A DNA stretch of 34,980 bases, from the NCBI GenBank assembly GCA_031425325.1, contig JANPJD010000225.1, forward strand, positions 1-34,980. Direction: 5' to 3'. Below the pieces are notes generated by a model, which saw only the letters and a program-made list of their open reading frames with translations, was not told the origin of the DNA and did no database searches. The translations under genes and the position numbers were made by a program. This document shows, in pieces, positions 15,436 to 23,969 of this stretch (position 1 is its first letter; every line of letters starts with the position of its first letter). The stretch comes from Aliitabrizicola sp031425325. Lineage in GTDB: Bacteria; Pseudomonadota; Alphaproteobacteria; Rhodobacterales; Rhodobacteraceae.

Positions 15436-15996
15436 ATGTTCATCCAGACCGAATCGACCCCGAACCCCGCCACGCTCAAGTTCCTTCCGGGCCAGACCGT
15501 GCTCGAGGTCGGCACGGCGGACTTCCCGTCGGCGGAAGCCGCGGCGGCCTCGCCACTGGCCCAGCGCATCTTTGGCGTGTCCGGCGTGACGGGCGTGTTC
15601 TTCGGAATCGATTTCGTGACGGTCACCAAGTCCGACGCGGTGGCGTGGGAACATGCCAAGCCCGCGATCCTTGGCGCAATCATGGAGCATTACCAGTCCG
15701 GCGCGCCGGTGCTGGAAGGCGAGCAGGCGGCCTCGGGCCACCGCGCCCATGACGGCCCCGACAGCGACATCGTCCGCCAGATCAAGGACCTGCTGGATAG
15801 CCGGGTGCGCCCGGCGGTTGCCCAGGACGGCGGCGACATCACGTTCCACGGCTTTGACCGCGGGATCGTCTACCTGCACATGCAGGGGGCCTGCGCCGGA
15901 TGCCCCTCTTCGACCCTGACGCTGAAGATGGGAATCGAGAACCTGCTGCGCCACTACATTCCCGAAGTGCTCGAGGTTCGGCCCGTCGCCGCCTGA
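15436..15996 (+). CDS. nfuA: NfuA-type Fe-S cluster carrier (NifU family)
   Basis: Nfu proteins carry 4Fe-4S clusters from the assembly machinery to apo-enzymes in the cytoplasm. The N-terminal Nfu_N domain (MFIQTESTPNPATLKFLPG, residues 1-90) is followed by the NifU C-terminal domain (IKDLLDSRVRPAVAQDGGDI) with the cluster-binding CxxC at C153 and C156 (GACAGCPSSTLT). Length 186 aa is normal. ATG 15436 gives the exact family N-terminus; TTG 15382 is part of the promoter. It is followed four bases later by tsaB. A candidate iron-responsive box lies upstream. Confidence 0.95.
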   Translation: MFIQTESTPNPATLKFLPGQTVLEVGTADFPSAEAAAASPLAQRIFGVSGVTGVFFGIDFVTVTKSDAVAWEHAKPAILGAIMEHYQSGAPVLEGEQAASGHRAHDGPDSDIVRQIKDLLDSRVRPAVAQDGGDITFHGFDRGIVYLHMQGACAGCPSSTLTLKMGIENLLRHYIPEVLEVRPVAA

Positions 15997-16000
15997 CACC

Positions 16001-16630
16001 ATGATCCCGGTCCTTGGCTTCGATACCTCGGCCGCGCATTGCGCGGCCGCAGTCGTTTGCGGCGACGCGGTGCTTGGGCATCGGACCGAGCCGATGGACA
16101 AGGGCCAGGCCGAGCGGCTGATGCCCATGCTCGGCACGCTCCTGTCCGACTGCGGGATCGGTTGGGGCGATCTCGCCGCGATCGGGGTCGGAACCGGGCC
16201 TGGCAACTTCACCGGCGTTCGGATCGCGGTCGCGGCGGCCCGCGGACTTGCGCTGTCGCTCGGGGTGCCGGCCATTGGCGTGACGGCCTTCGAGGCGTTG
16301 GGCCTCGACCTGCCCGACGGAACCATACGGCTTGTCGATGCGCGCCGCGCGGGCCTTTGGCTGGACGCAGCCGGGCAGGCTCCGGCCGAGTGGAACGGCG
16401 AGGCCCTGCCCGCCGCGCTGCATGGCCGCGACACCGTGGGCCACCAGGCCGATCGCGTCGCCGCTCTGACGGGCGGTTGCGCGCTGACGGCGGTACACGA
16501 CCTGCCCGTCGCCATCGCGCGGATCGCGGCGGCACGGTTCACCGTTCCGCATCCGCGACCTGCGCCCTTCTACCTGCGCGGGCCGGATGCCACGCCGTCG
16601 TCCGACCCGCCCCCGCTGATCCTGCCGTGA
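16001..16630 (+). CDS. tsaB: tRNA t6A biosynthesis protein TsaB
   Basis: TsaB is the non-catalytic partner that dimerises with TsaD in the complex adding threonylcarbamoyl to A37 of ANN-decoding tRNAs. The 209-residue ASKHA-fold protein starts MIPVLGFDTSAAHCAAAVV and contains AIGVGTGPGNFTGVRIAVAAARGLAL, the signature YgjD/YeaZ block. Sua5, which makes the threonylcarbamoyl-AMP substrate, is encoded at 28003-28953. The TGA overlaps the GTG of the acetyltransferase gene (GTGA), the familiar tsaB-rimI pairing. Confidence 0.95.
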   Translation: MIPVLGFDTSAAHCAAAVVCGDAVLGHRTEPMDKGQAERLMPMLGTLLSDCGIGWGDLAAIGVGTGPGNFTGVRIAVAAARGLALSLGVPAIGVTAFEALGLDLPDGTIRLVDARRAGLWLDAAGQAPAEWNGEALPAALHGRDTVGHQADRVAALTGGCALTAVHDLPVAIARIAAARFTVPHPRPAPFYLRGPDATPSSDPPPLILP

Positions 16631-17046
16631 CGCCCGAGGGGATGGCACGGCTGCACGGCCTGTGCTTCGTTGCGCCCCGGCCCTGGACGGCCGCCGAGTT
16701 CGAGGCGCTTTTGTCGCAGCCCACGACCCGCCATGTCACCGAACAGCACGGCTTCGCCTTCGGCCGGATCGTCGCCGACGAGGCCGAGGTGCTGACCCTT
16801 GCAGTCGATCCCGCGATGCGCGGACAGGGCCGGGGCGCACGGCTTCTGGCCGATCTGACCGCCCTTCTCGTGCGGGACGGTGCCACGCGGATCTTCCTCG
16901 AGGTCGGGGTCGACAACCTTGCGGCGCGTGCGCTTTACCAAGCTGCGGGCTATCGCGAGGCCGGGCGGCGACCCGGTTATTTCACCGCTCCGGGACAGCC
17001 TGCGGCGGATGCGCTCGTGCTCGTGCGGGACCTGCATATTCGTTGA
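16627..17046 (+). CDS. rimI: RimI-like GNAT N-acetyltransferase
   Basis: RimI acetylates the N-terminal alanine of ribosomal protein S18. This 139-residue GNAT protein has the acetyl-CoA loop VDPAMRGQGRGARLLADL and the C-terminal block IFLEVGVDNLAARALYQAAGYREAGRRPGYF, typical of RimI. I chose GTG 16627, overlapping the tsaB stop as GTGA; ATG 16642 is possible and would drop five residues. Upstream the frame continues antisense-free into tsaB but is not family-like. A hairpin (17043-17058) overlaps its stop codon. Confidence 0.88.
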   Translation: MTPEGMARLHGLCFVAPRPWTAAEFEALLSQPTTRHVTEQHGFAFGRIVADEAEVLTLAVDPAMRGQGRGARLLADLTALLVRDGATRIFLEVGVDNLAARALYQAAGYREAGRRPGYFTAPGQPAADALVLVRDLHIR

Positions 17047-17058
17047 TCGAAAGATCAA
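17043..17058. repeat. Inverted repeat TTGATC-GAAA-GATCAA at the rimI stop
   Basis: Perfect 6-bp arms enclose a GAAA tetraloop, and the rimI TGA lies in the left arm. No T-run follows, so it is not a standard terminator. It lies about 30 bases before the binding-protein promoter and might serve as an operator or an mRNA 3'-end hairpin. Confidence 0.5.
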
Positions 17059-17087
17059 AACGCGGCGGCACGGGGCGTAAAAATGTG

Positions 17088-17117
17088 TTGACCGACCTGC
17101 CCAAACCCGCCCTAGAT
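17088..17117 (+). promoter_or_regulatory. Candidate promoter of the nucleoside ABC importer operon
   Basis: TTGACC (17088-17093) is followed after 18 bases by CTAGAT (17112-17117), a plausible housekeeping promoter about 64 bases before the binding-protein ATG. Confidence 0.5.
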
Positions 17118-17180
17118 TGCCGATGAACCATCCGGGCCGACCGACAGGACTGGTCAAGAAAATCACAACGGGAGACTTCG

Positions 17181-18176
17181 ATGACCCTCATGAAAACGCT
17201 GCTCGGGGCAGCGGCCACGCTTGCCCTGACCTCGGGCGTGACGCTGGCCGAGCCTGCGATCATCTTCGATCTGGGCGGCAAGTTCGACAAATCGTTCAAC
17301 GAGGCCGCCTTCAACGGCGCAACCAAGTGGGCCGAAGAGACGGGCGGCACGTTCAAGGAACTCGAGATGCAGTCCGAGGCCCAGCGCGAGCAGGCGCTGC
17401 GCCGCCTGGCCGAGTCCGGGGCCAATCCGGTCGTGATGACGGGCTTTGCCTTCGGCGACGTGCTTAACCAGGTCGCCCCGGATTTCCCCGACACCAAGTT
17501 CGCGATCATCGACATGGTGGTCGAGCAGCCAAACGTGAAGTCGGTCGTGTTCACCGAGCATGAAGGCAGCTACCTCGTCGGCATGATGGCGGGTCTCGCC
17601 TCGAAAACCGATACGGTCGGCTTCATCGGCGGCATGGACATCCCGCTGATCCGCCGCTTCGGTTGCGGCTATGCTCAGGGCGTAAAGGCGGTGAAACCCG
17701 AGGCGACGGTCATCCTGAACATGACGGGCACCACCCCCGCCGCCTGGAACGATCCGGTCAAGGGTGCGGAACTTGCCAAGTCGCAGAAGGCGCAGGGCGC
17801 GGACGTGATCTATGCCGCAGCGGGCGGCACCGGCGTGGGTGTGCTGCAAGCAGCGGCGGACGAGGGCATCCTGTCGATCGGGGTCGACAGCAACCAGAAC
17901 CACCTGCACCCCGGATCGGTCCTGACCTCGATGATGAAGCGCGTGGACGTTGCCGTCTACAACGCCTTCAAGGAAGGGACCGACCTCGTTCCCGGCGTCA
18001 ACGTGCTTGACCTCAAGGCCGAGGGCGTGGGCTACGCGATGGACGAGAACAACGCCTCGCTCGTCACGCCCGAGATGCAGGCGGCCGTCGATGCCGCCGC
18101 CGAGAAGATCAAGGCGGGCGAATTGACCGTGCACGACTACATGTCCGACGACACCTGCCCCGCCGGCACGTTCTGA
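17181..18176 (+). CDS. BMP-family (BmpA-like) ABC transporter substrate-binding protein
   Basis: This periplasmic binding protein has 331 residues with a Sec signal peptide (MTLMKTLLGAAATLALTSGVTLA, cleavage after A23). It has no lipobox Cys, so it is soluble. The basic-membrane-protein family signature IIFDLGGKFDKSFNEAAFNGATKW is near the mature N-terminus, with EGSYLVGMMAG, FIGGMDIPLIRRFGCGYAQG and VIYAAAGGTGVGVLQAA further on. Characterised family members bind purine nucleosides, which is the likely ligand, supported by the double ATPase and paired permeases that follow at once (ATPase start 4 bases after this stop). No purine-catabolic gene lies nearby to narrow the substrate. Confidence 0.92.
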   Translation: MTLMKTLLGAAATLALTSGVTLAEPAIIFDLGGKFDKSFNEAAFNGATKWAEETGGTFKELEMQSEAQREQALRRLAESGANPVVMTGFAFGDVLNQVAPDFPDTKFAIIDMVVEQPNVKSVVFTEHEGSYLVGMMAGLASKTDTVGFIGGMDIPLIRRFGCGYAQGVKAVKPEATVILNMTGTTPAAWNDPVKGAELAKSQKAQGADVIYAAAGGTGVGVLQAAADEGILSIGVDSNQNHLHPGSVLTSMMKRVDVAVYNAFKEGTDLVPGVNVLDLKAEGVGYAMDENNASLVTPEMQAAVDAAAEKIKAGELTVHDYMSDDTCPAGTF

Positions 18177-18179
18177 GGC

Positions 18180-19760
18180 ATGAACGCGACAGTCAAAGGG
18201 GGGCGGCCGGAAACGGCCGCCCCGTTTGCCATCGAGTTGCGCGGCATCTCGAAGGCGTTCGGCCCGGTCCAGGCCAACAAGGACATCTCGATCGAGGTGC
18301 CCAAGGGTACGATCCACGGCATCATCGGCGAGAACGGGGCGGGAAAATCGACGCTCATGTCGATCCTCTACGGTTTCTACAAGGCCGACTCGGGAGAGAT
18401 CCTGATCGACGGCCGCCTGACCGCCATTCCCGACAGCCAGAGCGCCATCCGCGCCGGAATCGGCATGGTCTTCCAGCACTTCAAGCTGGTGCAGAACTTC
18501 ACCGTGCTCGAGAACATCATTTTGGGAGTCGAGGATGGCCCGATGCTGAACGCATCGCTGTCCAAGGCGCGCCGGGTCCTGAGCGAACTTGCCCGCGAAT
18601 ATGAGCTCGACGTCGATCCTGATGCACTGATCGAGGATCTGTCGGTCGGCCACCAGCAGCGGGTCGAAATCCTGAAGGCCCTCTACCGGCAGGCCGACAT
18701 CCTGATCCTTGACGAGCCGACGGGCGTGCTGACCCCGGCCGAGGCGGATCACCTGTTCCGCATTCTTCGCGGGCTGCGCGATCAGGGAAAGACGATCATC
18801 CTCATCACCCACAAGCTGCGCGAGATCATGGAGGCGACCGACAGTGTCAGCGTCATGCGGCGCGGCACGATGGTCGGTACCGTCCGCACCGCCGAGACAA
18901 GCCCAGAGGCGCTGGCGGAGCTGATGGTCGGTCGCAAGGTCCTGCTCGAGGTCGAGAAGTCGCCGCCCGCGCCTGGCAAGGTCGTGCTGAGCGTCAGCGA
19001 CCTGCGGGTGCGCGACGAGGACGGGGTCGAACGGCTGAAGGGTGTCAGCTTCGACATCCGGGCGGGCGAAATCCTTGGCATTGCAGGCGTTGCGGGCAAC
19101 GGCCAGTCCGAGCTGCTGGCGGCCTTGGGCGGCATTCAGACGGCGACGGGGCGGATCACCCTGAACGGCGCGGCCCTGCCGCTGTCCGGTGCGGGCGCCG
19201 ACGGGCAGGCGCGGCGCGCGGCAGGCATCGCGCATGTCCCCGAGGACCGCCAGACGCTTGGCCTTATCATGGATTTCAGCGCGTGGGAGAACGTGGCCTT
19301 CGGCTATCACAACGACCCGAAGTATCGCCGGGGCGCGCTTCTGATGGACAACGACGCGCTGCGGGCGGACACCGAAGCGAAGATGGCGACTTTCGACGTG
19401 CGCCCCCCCATCGCGACGCTGGCGGCCAAGAACTTCTCGGGTGGCAACCAGCAGAAGATCGTCGTCGCGCGCGAGATCGAGAGTGACCCCGACCTTCTGC
19501 TGATCGGCCAGCCGACGCGGGGCGTCGACATCGGCGCGATCGAGTTCATTCACAAGCAGATCGTCGCCCTGCGCGACGCGGGCAAGGCGATCCTTCTGGT
19601 CAGCGTCGAATTGGACGAAATCCTCAGCCTGTCCGACCGGATCGCCGTCATGTTCGACGGCCGGATCATGGGCTTCGCCGACCCGGCCACCACGGACGAG
19701 CGGGCGCTCGGGCTTCTGATGGCGGGGATCACCGCCGAAACGGCAGAGGCGGCAGCATGA
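18180..19760 (+). CDS. ABC importer ATPase with two nucleotide-binding domains
   Basis: This cytoplasmic energy subunit of 526 residues combines two ATPase domains. Domain 1 has Walker A GENGAGKST (residues 50-58), signature LSVGHQQRVEI and Walker B ILILDEPTG. Domain 2 (from about residue 265) has a degenerate Walker A GVAGNGQSE, signature NFSGGNQQKIV and LLIGQPTRGVDIGAI, where Gln replaces the usual catalytic Glu after Walker B. This asymmetry is normal for carbohydrate/nucleoside CUT2- and BMP-type ATPases (YufO/NupA-like), where only one site hydrolyses efficiently. It is preceded by the binding protein and followed 28 bases later by the first permease. Confidence 0.94.
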   Translation: MNATVKGGRPETAAPFAIELRGISKAFGPVQANKDISIEVPKGTIHGIIGENGAGKSTLMSILYGFYKADSGEILIDGRLTAIPDSQSAIRAGIGMVFQHFKLVQNFTVLENIILGVEDGPMLNASLSKARRVLSELAREYELDVDPDALIEDLSVGHQQRVEILKALYRQADILILDEPTGVLTPAEADHLFRILRGLRDQGKTIILITHKLREIMEATDSVSVMRRGTMVGTVRTAETSPEALAELMVGRKVLLEVEKSPPAPGKVVLSVSDLRVRDEDGVERLKGVSFDIRAGEILGIAGVAGNGQSELLAALGGIQTATGRITLNGAALPLSGAGADGQARRAAGIAHVPEDRQTLGLIMDFSAWENVAFGYHNDPKYRRGALLMDNDALRADTEAKMATFDVRPPIATLAAKNFSGGNQQKIVVAREIESDPDLLLIGQPTRGVDIGAIEFIHKQIVALRDAGKAILLVSVELDEILSLSDRIAVMFDGRIMGFADPATTDERALGLLMAGITAETAEAAA

Positions 19761-19788
19761 GGTCCGCTGCGCCTTGGGTGCTGGTCGG

Positions 19789-20877
19789 ATGACGAAGCTT
19801 CCTGTCTGGGCGGATGTCGCTCTTGTGCCGCTCATCAGCCTGATGCTTGCGGCCGCAATCTCGGCGCTGGTCCTTCTGTCGATCGGGCAAAGCCCGGTCG
19901 AGGCTTGGAACGTGATGGTCGACGGGGCGCTCGGCTCGGCCTACGGCTGGGGATACACGCTGTACTACGCGACTTCGTTCATGTTCACGGGCCTTGCCGT
20001 GACGGTGGCCTTCCATGCGGGGCTGTTCAACATCGGCGGCGAGGGGCAGGCGCAACTTGGCGGGCTTGGCGTGGCGCTTGTATGCTTGGCACTTCCCTGG
20101 CCGCACTGGGCAATGGCCCTGCCCGCCGCGATGATCGGCGCGGCGCTGTTCGGCGCGGCATGGGCGGCGATCCCCGCATGGCTTCAGGCCAAGCGCGGCA
20201 GCCATGTCGTCATAACGACGATCATGTTCAACTACATCGCCGCCGCCCTGCTGATCTACATCCTGGTCGAGGTGCTGCGCCCTCAAGGCCAGATGGACCC
20301 GGCCTCGGCCCGCTTTCCCGAGGGGACGAACCTGCCGACGCTGCACGAAATCCCCGGTCTGTCGCTCATCTTCACCAAGCAGGTGCCAGCCAACGTCACC
20401 CTGTTGGTCGCGCTCGTCGCCTGCTGGCTGGTCTGGCTCTTGATGTGGCGCACGCGCCTTGGCTACGAGATCCGCGCCTTCGGGAAATCCGAAAAGGCCG
20501 CCGCCTATGCGGGCATCTCGGCGGTCCGCATCACGATGATCGCAATGCTGATCTCGGGCGGGCTGTCGGGACTGATGGCAATCAACAACGTGATGGGCGA
20601 AAGCGAGCGGCTGCTGCAGAACTCGGCCGAGGGGGCGGGATTCATCGGCATCGCCGTGGCCCTGATGGGGCGGAACCATCCCTTCGGCGTGTTCCTTGCC
20701 GCAATCCTGTTCGGGTTTCTCTACCAGGGCGGTGCGGAGCTTGGCCTCTGGACCTCGATCCCCATCGAGCTTCGGATCGTCGTGCAGGGTCTGGTGATCC
20801 TGTTCACGGGCGCGCTCGACCAGATGGTCCGCATGATGCTTGGCCTTGTATTCCGGCCGCGACGGGTGGCTGCGTGA
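19789..20877 (+). CDS. ABC importer permease 1 (YufP/NupB-like)
   Basis: This inner-membrane permease has 362 residues and about 8-10 hydrophobic helices, in the BPD_transp_2 family. VTVAFHAGLFNIGGEGQAQLGG is the family hallmark, followed by HVVITTIMFNYIAAALLIYIL and RAFGKSEKAAAYAGISAVR, the EAA-like cytoplasmic loop that contacts the ATPase. I chose ATG 19789 over TTG 19774 because MTKLPVWADVALVPL begins cleanly before the first helix. The TGA overlaps the start of the second permease (TGATG), so the two are translated together and form the heterodimeric channel. Confidence 0.93.
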   Translation: MTKLPVWADVALVPLISLMLAAAISALVLLSIGQSPVEAWNVMVDGALGSAYGWGYTLYYATSFMFTGLAVTVAFHAGLFNIGGEGQAQLGGLGVALVCLALPWPHWAMALPAAMIGAALFGAAWAAIPAWLQAKRGSHVVITTIMFNYIAAALLIYILVEVLRPQGQMDPASARFPEGTNLPTLHEIPGLSLIFTKQVPANVTLLVALVACWLVWLLMWRTRLGYEIRAFGKSEKAAAYAGISAVRITMIAMLISGGLSGLMAINNVMGESERLLQNSAEGAGFIGIAVALMGRNHPFGVFLAAILFGFLYQGGAELGLWTSIPIELRIVVQGLVILFTGALDQMVRMMLGLVFRPRRVAA

Positions 20878-21845
20878 TGGATTACGCGACGCTTCTGCAA
20901 GTGATGGACTCGACCCTGCGCCTTGCGACGCCGCTGCTGCTGGCTTGCCTCGCGGGGCTTTATTCCGAGCGCGCCGGCATCTTCGACATCGGGCTGGAAG
21001 GCAAGATGCTGATGGCCGCGATGTCCTCGGGCGCGGTGGCCTATCTGACGGGATCGGTCTGGATCGGCCTCTGCGCCGGGATCGCGGGTTCGTTGCTGTT
21101 CGCGCTGGTCCACGGGGTCGCCTCGATCACCTTCCGGGGCAACCAGCTGATCTCGGGCGTCGCGCTGAACTTCGTGGCTTCGGGGATCACGGTGCTGATC
21201 GCGCAATACCTGTTCCGCGAGGGCGGGCGGACCCCGGCGCTGACGGGCGACGCGCGCTTTGCCGAGATCACCCTGCCCTTCGCCGACGTGGCACCCGCGA
21301 TCCCGATCCTTGGCCCCTTCTATGCCCAGGTGCTGTCCGGGCATACGATCCTCGTCTATGTGGCGCTGCTGCTCGTGCCCCTGTCGTGGTGGGTGCTGTA
21401 CCGCACCCGCTTTGGCCTGCGGCTTCGCGCGGTGGGCGAGAACCCGGCCTCGGTCGACACGGCGGGCGTTTCGGTCGTGCGCCTGCGTTACGCGGCAGTC
21501 GCGATCACCGGCATCCTCTGCGGCCTTGCGGGGGCCTACATGGCGACCGGCTTGCAGGCGGGTTTCGGGCGCGAGATGACGGCGGGGCGGGGCTACATCG
21601 CCCTCGCCGCGCTCATCTTCGCCAAGTGGCGCCCATGGTACTGCCTGTGGGCGACGCTGCTGTTCGGCTTCCTTCAGGCCCTTGCGCTAAGGCCCGACGT
21701 GATTGATCGGACGCTCGGGCTTTCGGTTCCGGTGCCGATGCTCGATGCGCTGCCCTATGTGCTGACCGTCGTCGTCCTGGCCGGTCTCGTCGGCAAGGCG
21801 ATCCCGCCGCGCGCCGGCGGAGAGCCCTACGTCAAGGAGCGCTAG
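20877..21845 (+). CDS. ABC importer permease 2 (YufQ/NupC-like)
   Basis: The second membrane subunit has 322 residues and about 8 hydrophobic helices. SERAGIFDIGLEGKMLMAAM matches the family hallmark (compare NIGGEGQ in permease 1), followed by FRGNQLISGVALNFVASGI and RAVGENPASVDTAGVSVVRLRY, the ATPase-contact loop. ATG 20877 is inside the TGATG overlap. It closes the four-gene importer; I see no strong terminator in the 121 bases before the next gene. Confidence 0.94.
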   Translation: MDYATLLQVMDSTLRLATPLLLACLAGLYSERAGIFDIGLEGKMLMAAMSSGAVAYLTGSVWIGLCAGIAGSLLFALVHGVASITFRGNQLISGVALNFVASGITVLIAQYLFREGGRTPALTGDARFAEITLPFADVAPAIPILGPFYAQVLSGHTILVYVALLLVPLSWWVLYRTRFGLRLRAVGENPASVDTAGVSVVRLRYAAVAITGILCGLAGAYMATGLQAGFGREMTAGRGYIALAALIFAKWRPWYCLWATLLFGFLQALALRPDVIDRTLGLSVPVPMLDALPYVLTVVVLAGLVGKAIPPRAGGEPYVKER

Positions 21846-21966
21846 ACCGACCGTCTGAGTCTTTTCCGCACGGGTCGCGCACAAAGCGAGGCGCCAACGG
21901 GCTTGCAGTTTGACAAGGCGCGGTGCGCGGCAGACCATGAGCCTTGCCCCCTTGGTGCCGGACCCC

Positions 21967-22887
21967 ATGCAGATCTACCTCCCCATCGCCGAGGTGTCGG
22001 TCAATATCTTCGTGCTGCTCGGGATCGGCGGCATCGTGGGCTTTCTGTCGGGCATGTTCGGCGTCGGCGGCGGCTTTCTCATCACGCCACTGCTTTTCTT
22101 CATCGGCATTCCCCCGACCATCGCCGTCGCTACCGGCGCGAACCAGGTCGTCGCCTCCTCGGTCTCGGGCGTTCTGGCGCATCTGCGACGACGGACGGTC
22201 GATTTCCGCATGGGCAGCGTGCTGCTTGCGGGCGGCATGGTCGGATCGACCATCGGGATCTGGGTGTTCACACGCCTGAGCGCGCTGGGACAGGTCGACC
22301 TGCTGGTGCAGTTGTCCTATGTGCTCTTCCTCGGGCTGATCGGCGCGCTCATGCTTCAGGAAAGCGTCCGCGCCCTCAACCGCACCCGCAAGCCCGGCGC
22401 GCCCCGCCGCCGCTCGCACGAGCACCTTCTGGTGCATCGCCTGCCGCTCAAGATGCGGTTCCGCACCTCGGGGCTCTACATCAGCGTGATCCCGCCTGTC
22501 CTCGTCGGCGCAGCGGTGGGCTTTCTTGCAGCGATCATGGGGGTGGGCGGCGGCTTCATCATGGTGCCCGCCATGATCTACCTGCTTGGCATGCCGACCA
22601 AGGTCGTCATCGGCACCTCGCTGTTTCAGATCACCTTCATCACCGCTTTCACGACCGTCATGCACGCGACGACCTCCTTCTCGGTCGATATGGCGCTGGC
22701 GCTTCTCTTGATCCTCGGCGGGGTCGTGGGCGCCCAGCTTGGCGCGCAGGTCGGTCTGAAGCTCAAGGCCGAGCAGTTGCGAATCCTGCTCGCGCTTCTG
22801 GTGCTTGCCGTGTCGGGCAAGATTGCCCTCGACCTTTTGCTGCAACCTGCCGAACTCTACAGCCTGACGCCGGTGCGGCTGCCATGA
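21967..22887 (+). CDS. TauE/SafE-family sulfite/organosulfonate-type permease
   Basis: This polytopic inner-membrane protein of 306 residues has the internal duplication of the family: GFLSGMFGVGGGFLITPLLFFIGIPP in the first half and GFLAAIMGVGGGFIMVPAMIYLLGMP in the second. Related proteins export sulfite, sulfoacetate or other small anions; the substrate is not readable here. I chose ATG 21967 (MQIYLPIAEVSVNIF), the N-terminus usual for Rhodobacterales homologues; ATG 21937 is possible. Its stop overlaps the start of a TIGR02186-family gene (ATGA), a recurrent pairing suggesting the two work together. Confidence 0.92.
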   Translation: MQIYLPIAEVSVNIFVLLGIGGIVGFLSGMFGVGGGFLITPLLFFIGIPPTIAVATGANQVVASSVSGVLAHLRRRTVDFRMGSVLLAGGMVGSTIGIWVFTRLSALGQVDLLVQLSYVLFLGLIGALMLQESVRALNRTRKPGAPRRRSHEHLLVHRLPLKMRFRTSGLYISVIPPVLVGAAVGFLAAIMGVGGGFIMVPAMIYLLGMPTKVVIGTSLFQITFITAFTTVMHATTSFSVDMALALLLILGGVVGAQLGAQVGLKLKAEQLRILLALLVLAVSGKIALDLLLQPAELYSLTPVRLP

Positions 22888-23642
22888 TGCTGCGGGCCGC
22901 CCTGATCTGCCTGGTCCTTGCCTGGCCCGCCGCCGCCGAGACGGTCGTCGCGGGGTTGAGCCAAAGCAGCGTCTCGATCACGGCACGGTTCGAGGGGTCC
23001 GAGATCCTCGTCTACGGCGCGGTCAAGCGCGACAGGCCTGGCCCGATCGAGCCGCCGCTCGAGGTTGTCATCACCGTCGAAGGGCCTGCGACCCCCGTCG
23101 TGGTGCGCCGCAAGGAACGGCGCCTTGGCCTGTGGATGAACACCGAGGCGGTCGAGGTCGACCGGGCACCAAGCTTCTACGCCGTCGCGACCACGGGTCC
23201 GCTGGTGACGGCGCTGTCGGAAACCGAGGACTTGCGCCATCGCATCTCGATCCCGCGTGCGATCCGCTCGGTGGGGGCCACCTCCGAGGCCGAGGATGCC
23301 CCCGCCTTCATCGAGGCGCTGATCCGCATCCGCCAGGCGTCCGGGGCCTATCTCGTGTCCGAAGGTCTGGTCGAGTTGACCGAGGAGACGCTGTTTCGCA
23401 CCGATGTGGGCCTGCCGGCAAACCTGACCGAAGGCGACTACAAGGTCCGCATCTTCCTGACGCGCGGCGGCGCCGTGGTGGACCGGCTCGAGTTGTCGAT
23501 CGACGTCCGCAAGGAGGGGCTGGAGCGCTGGCTGACCAATCTCGCCCGCAACCAGCCGCTGATTTACGGCCTGCTGTCGCTGGCCATCGCCGTGGTTGCC
23601 GGCTGGGGCGCGTCGGCAGGTTTCCGGGCGCTGCGAAGGTAG
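22884..23642 (+). CDS. TIGR02186-family membrane-anchored protein, partner of TauE/SafE
   Basis: This 252-residue protein has an N-terminal signal sequence (MMLRAALICLVLAWPAAAETVVAGLS), a long periplasmic domain and a C-terminal transmembrane helix (LIYGLLSLAIAVVAGWGASAGF) ending in a short basic tail. It matches the alphaproteobacterial conserved family TIGR02186, starting with ETVVAGLSQSSVSITARFEGSEILVYGAVKR. No enzymatic motif is visible. Overlap with the TauE/SafE gene suggests a periplasmic accessory subunit of that exporter. Tandem ATGs at 22884 and 22887 leave a one-residue ambiguity. Confidence 0.88.
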   Translation: MMLRAALICLVLAWPAAAETVVAGLSQSSVSITARFEGSEILVYGAVKRDRPGPIEPPLEVVITVEGPATPVVVRRKERRLGLWMNTEAVEVDRAPSFYAVATTGPLVTALSETEDLRHRISIPRAIRSVGATSEAEDAPAFIEALIRIRQASGAYLVSEGLVELTEETLFRTDVGLPANLTEGDYKVRIFLTRGGAVVDRLELSIDVRKEGLERWLTNLARNQPLIYGLLSLAIAVVAGWGASAGFRALRR

Positions 23643-23660
23643 CAGGTCGGCCAGGTAACC

Positions 23661-23897
23661 TCAGAAGGCGCGGAAGGTCATCGTGGTCAGTGTCCGCACA
23701 ATATGCGGCACGTCGAACAACGCATCGCTGAGGAAGCGGCCGACATCCTCGTCGTCGGGGATGTAGACCTTTGCCAGAAGGTCATACTCGCCCGATGTCG
23801 AGAAGAGTTCGGACACGACCTCGCGGTCATATATGGCCGTCGCGACCTCGTAGGTCTTGCCCGGCGTGCAGCGGAACTGGACGAAGACACAGCGCAT
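23661..23897 (-). CDS. Stand-alone Lrp/AsnC ligand-binding (RAM) domain protein
   Basis: This 78-residue protein consists only of the alpha-beta ligand-binding/oligomerisation domain of Lrp/AsnC regulators (FVQFRCTPGKTYEVATAIYD, then STSGEYDLLAKVYIPDDEDVGRFLSDALFDVPHIVRTLTTMTF), with no helix-turn-helix. Such proteins form rings that bind amino acids and may modulate full-length Lrp proteins, two kinds of which could include the regulator at 24971-25429. The ATG has GGAGGAG about 6 bases upstream. It converges on the TIGR02186 gene, leaving 18 bases between stops. Confidence 0.88.
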   Translation of the reverse strand: MRCVFVQFRCTPGKTYEVATAIYDREVVSELFSTSGEYDLLAKVYIPDDEDVGRFLSDALFDVPHIVRTLTTMTFRAF

Positions 23898-23969
23898 TCG
23901 GCTCTCCTCCCGCGCAGACTAGGACGAGGCCGGGCCAAGGCCAAGCGCGAAACGGCAGTTTCAACGATG

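Noticed and set aside
16039..16626. N-terminal extension of the RimI frame across tsaB
   Set aside because: It lies out of frame over a complete TsaB; the conserved GNAT part starts at GTG 16627.
17043..17058. FNR/CRP-type site TTGAT-ATCAA
   Set aside because: The half-sites match, but they are separated by six bases where FNR sites have four.
17163..19835. 890-codon antisense open frame across the binding protein and ATPase genes
   Set aside because: Composition artefact; both sense genes have full sets of motifs.
19905..20876. Upstream extension of the second permease frame across permease 1
   Set aside because: It is the +1 shadow of permease 1; the true protein begins at the TGATG overlap at 20877.
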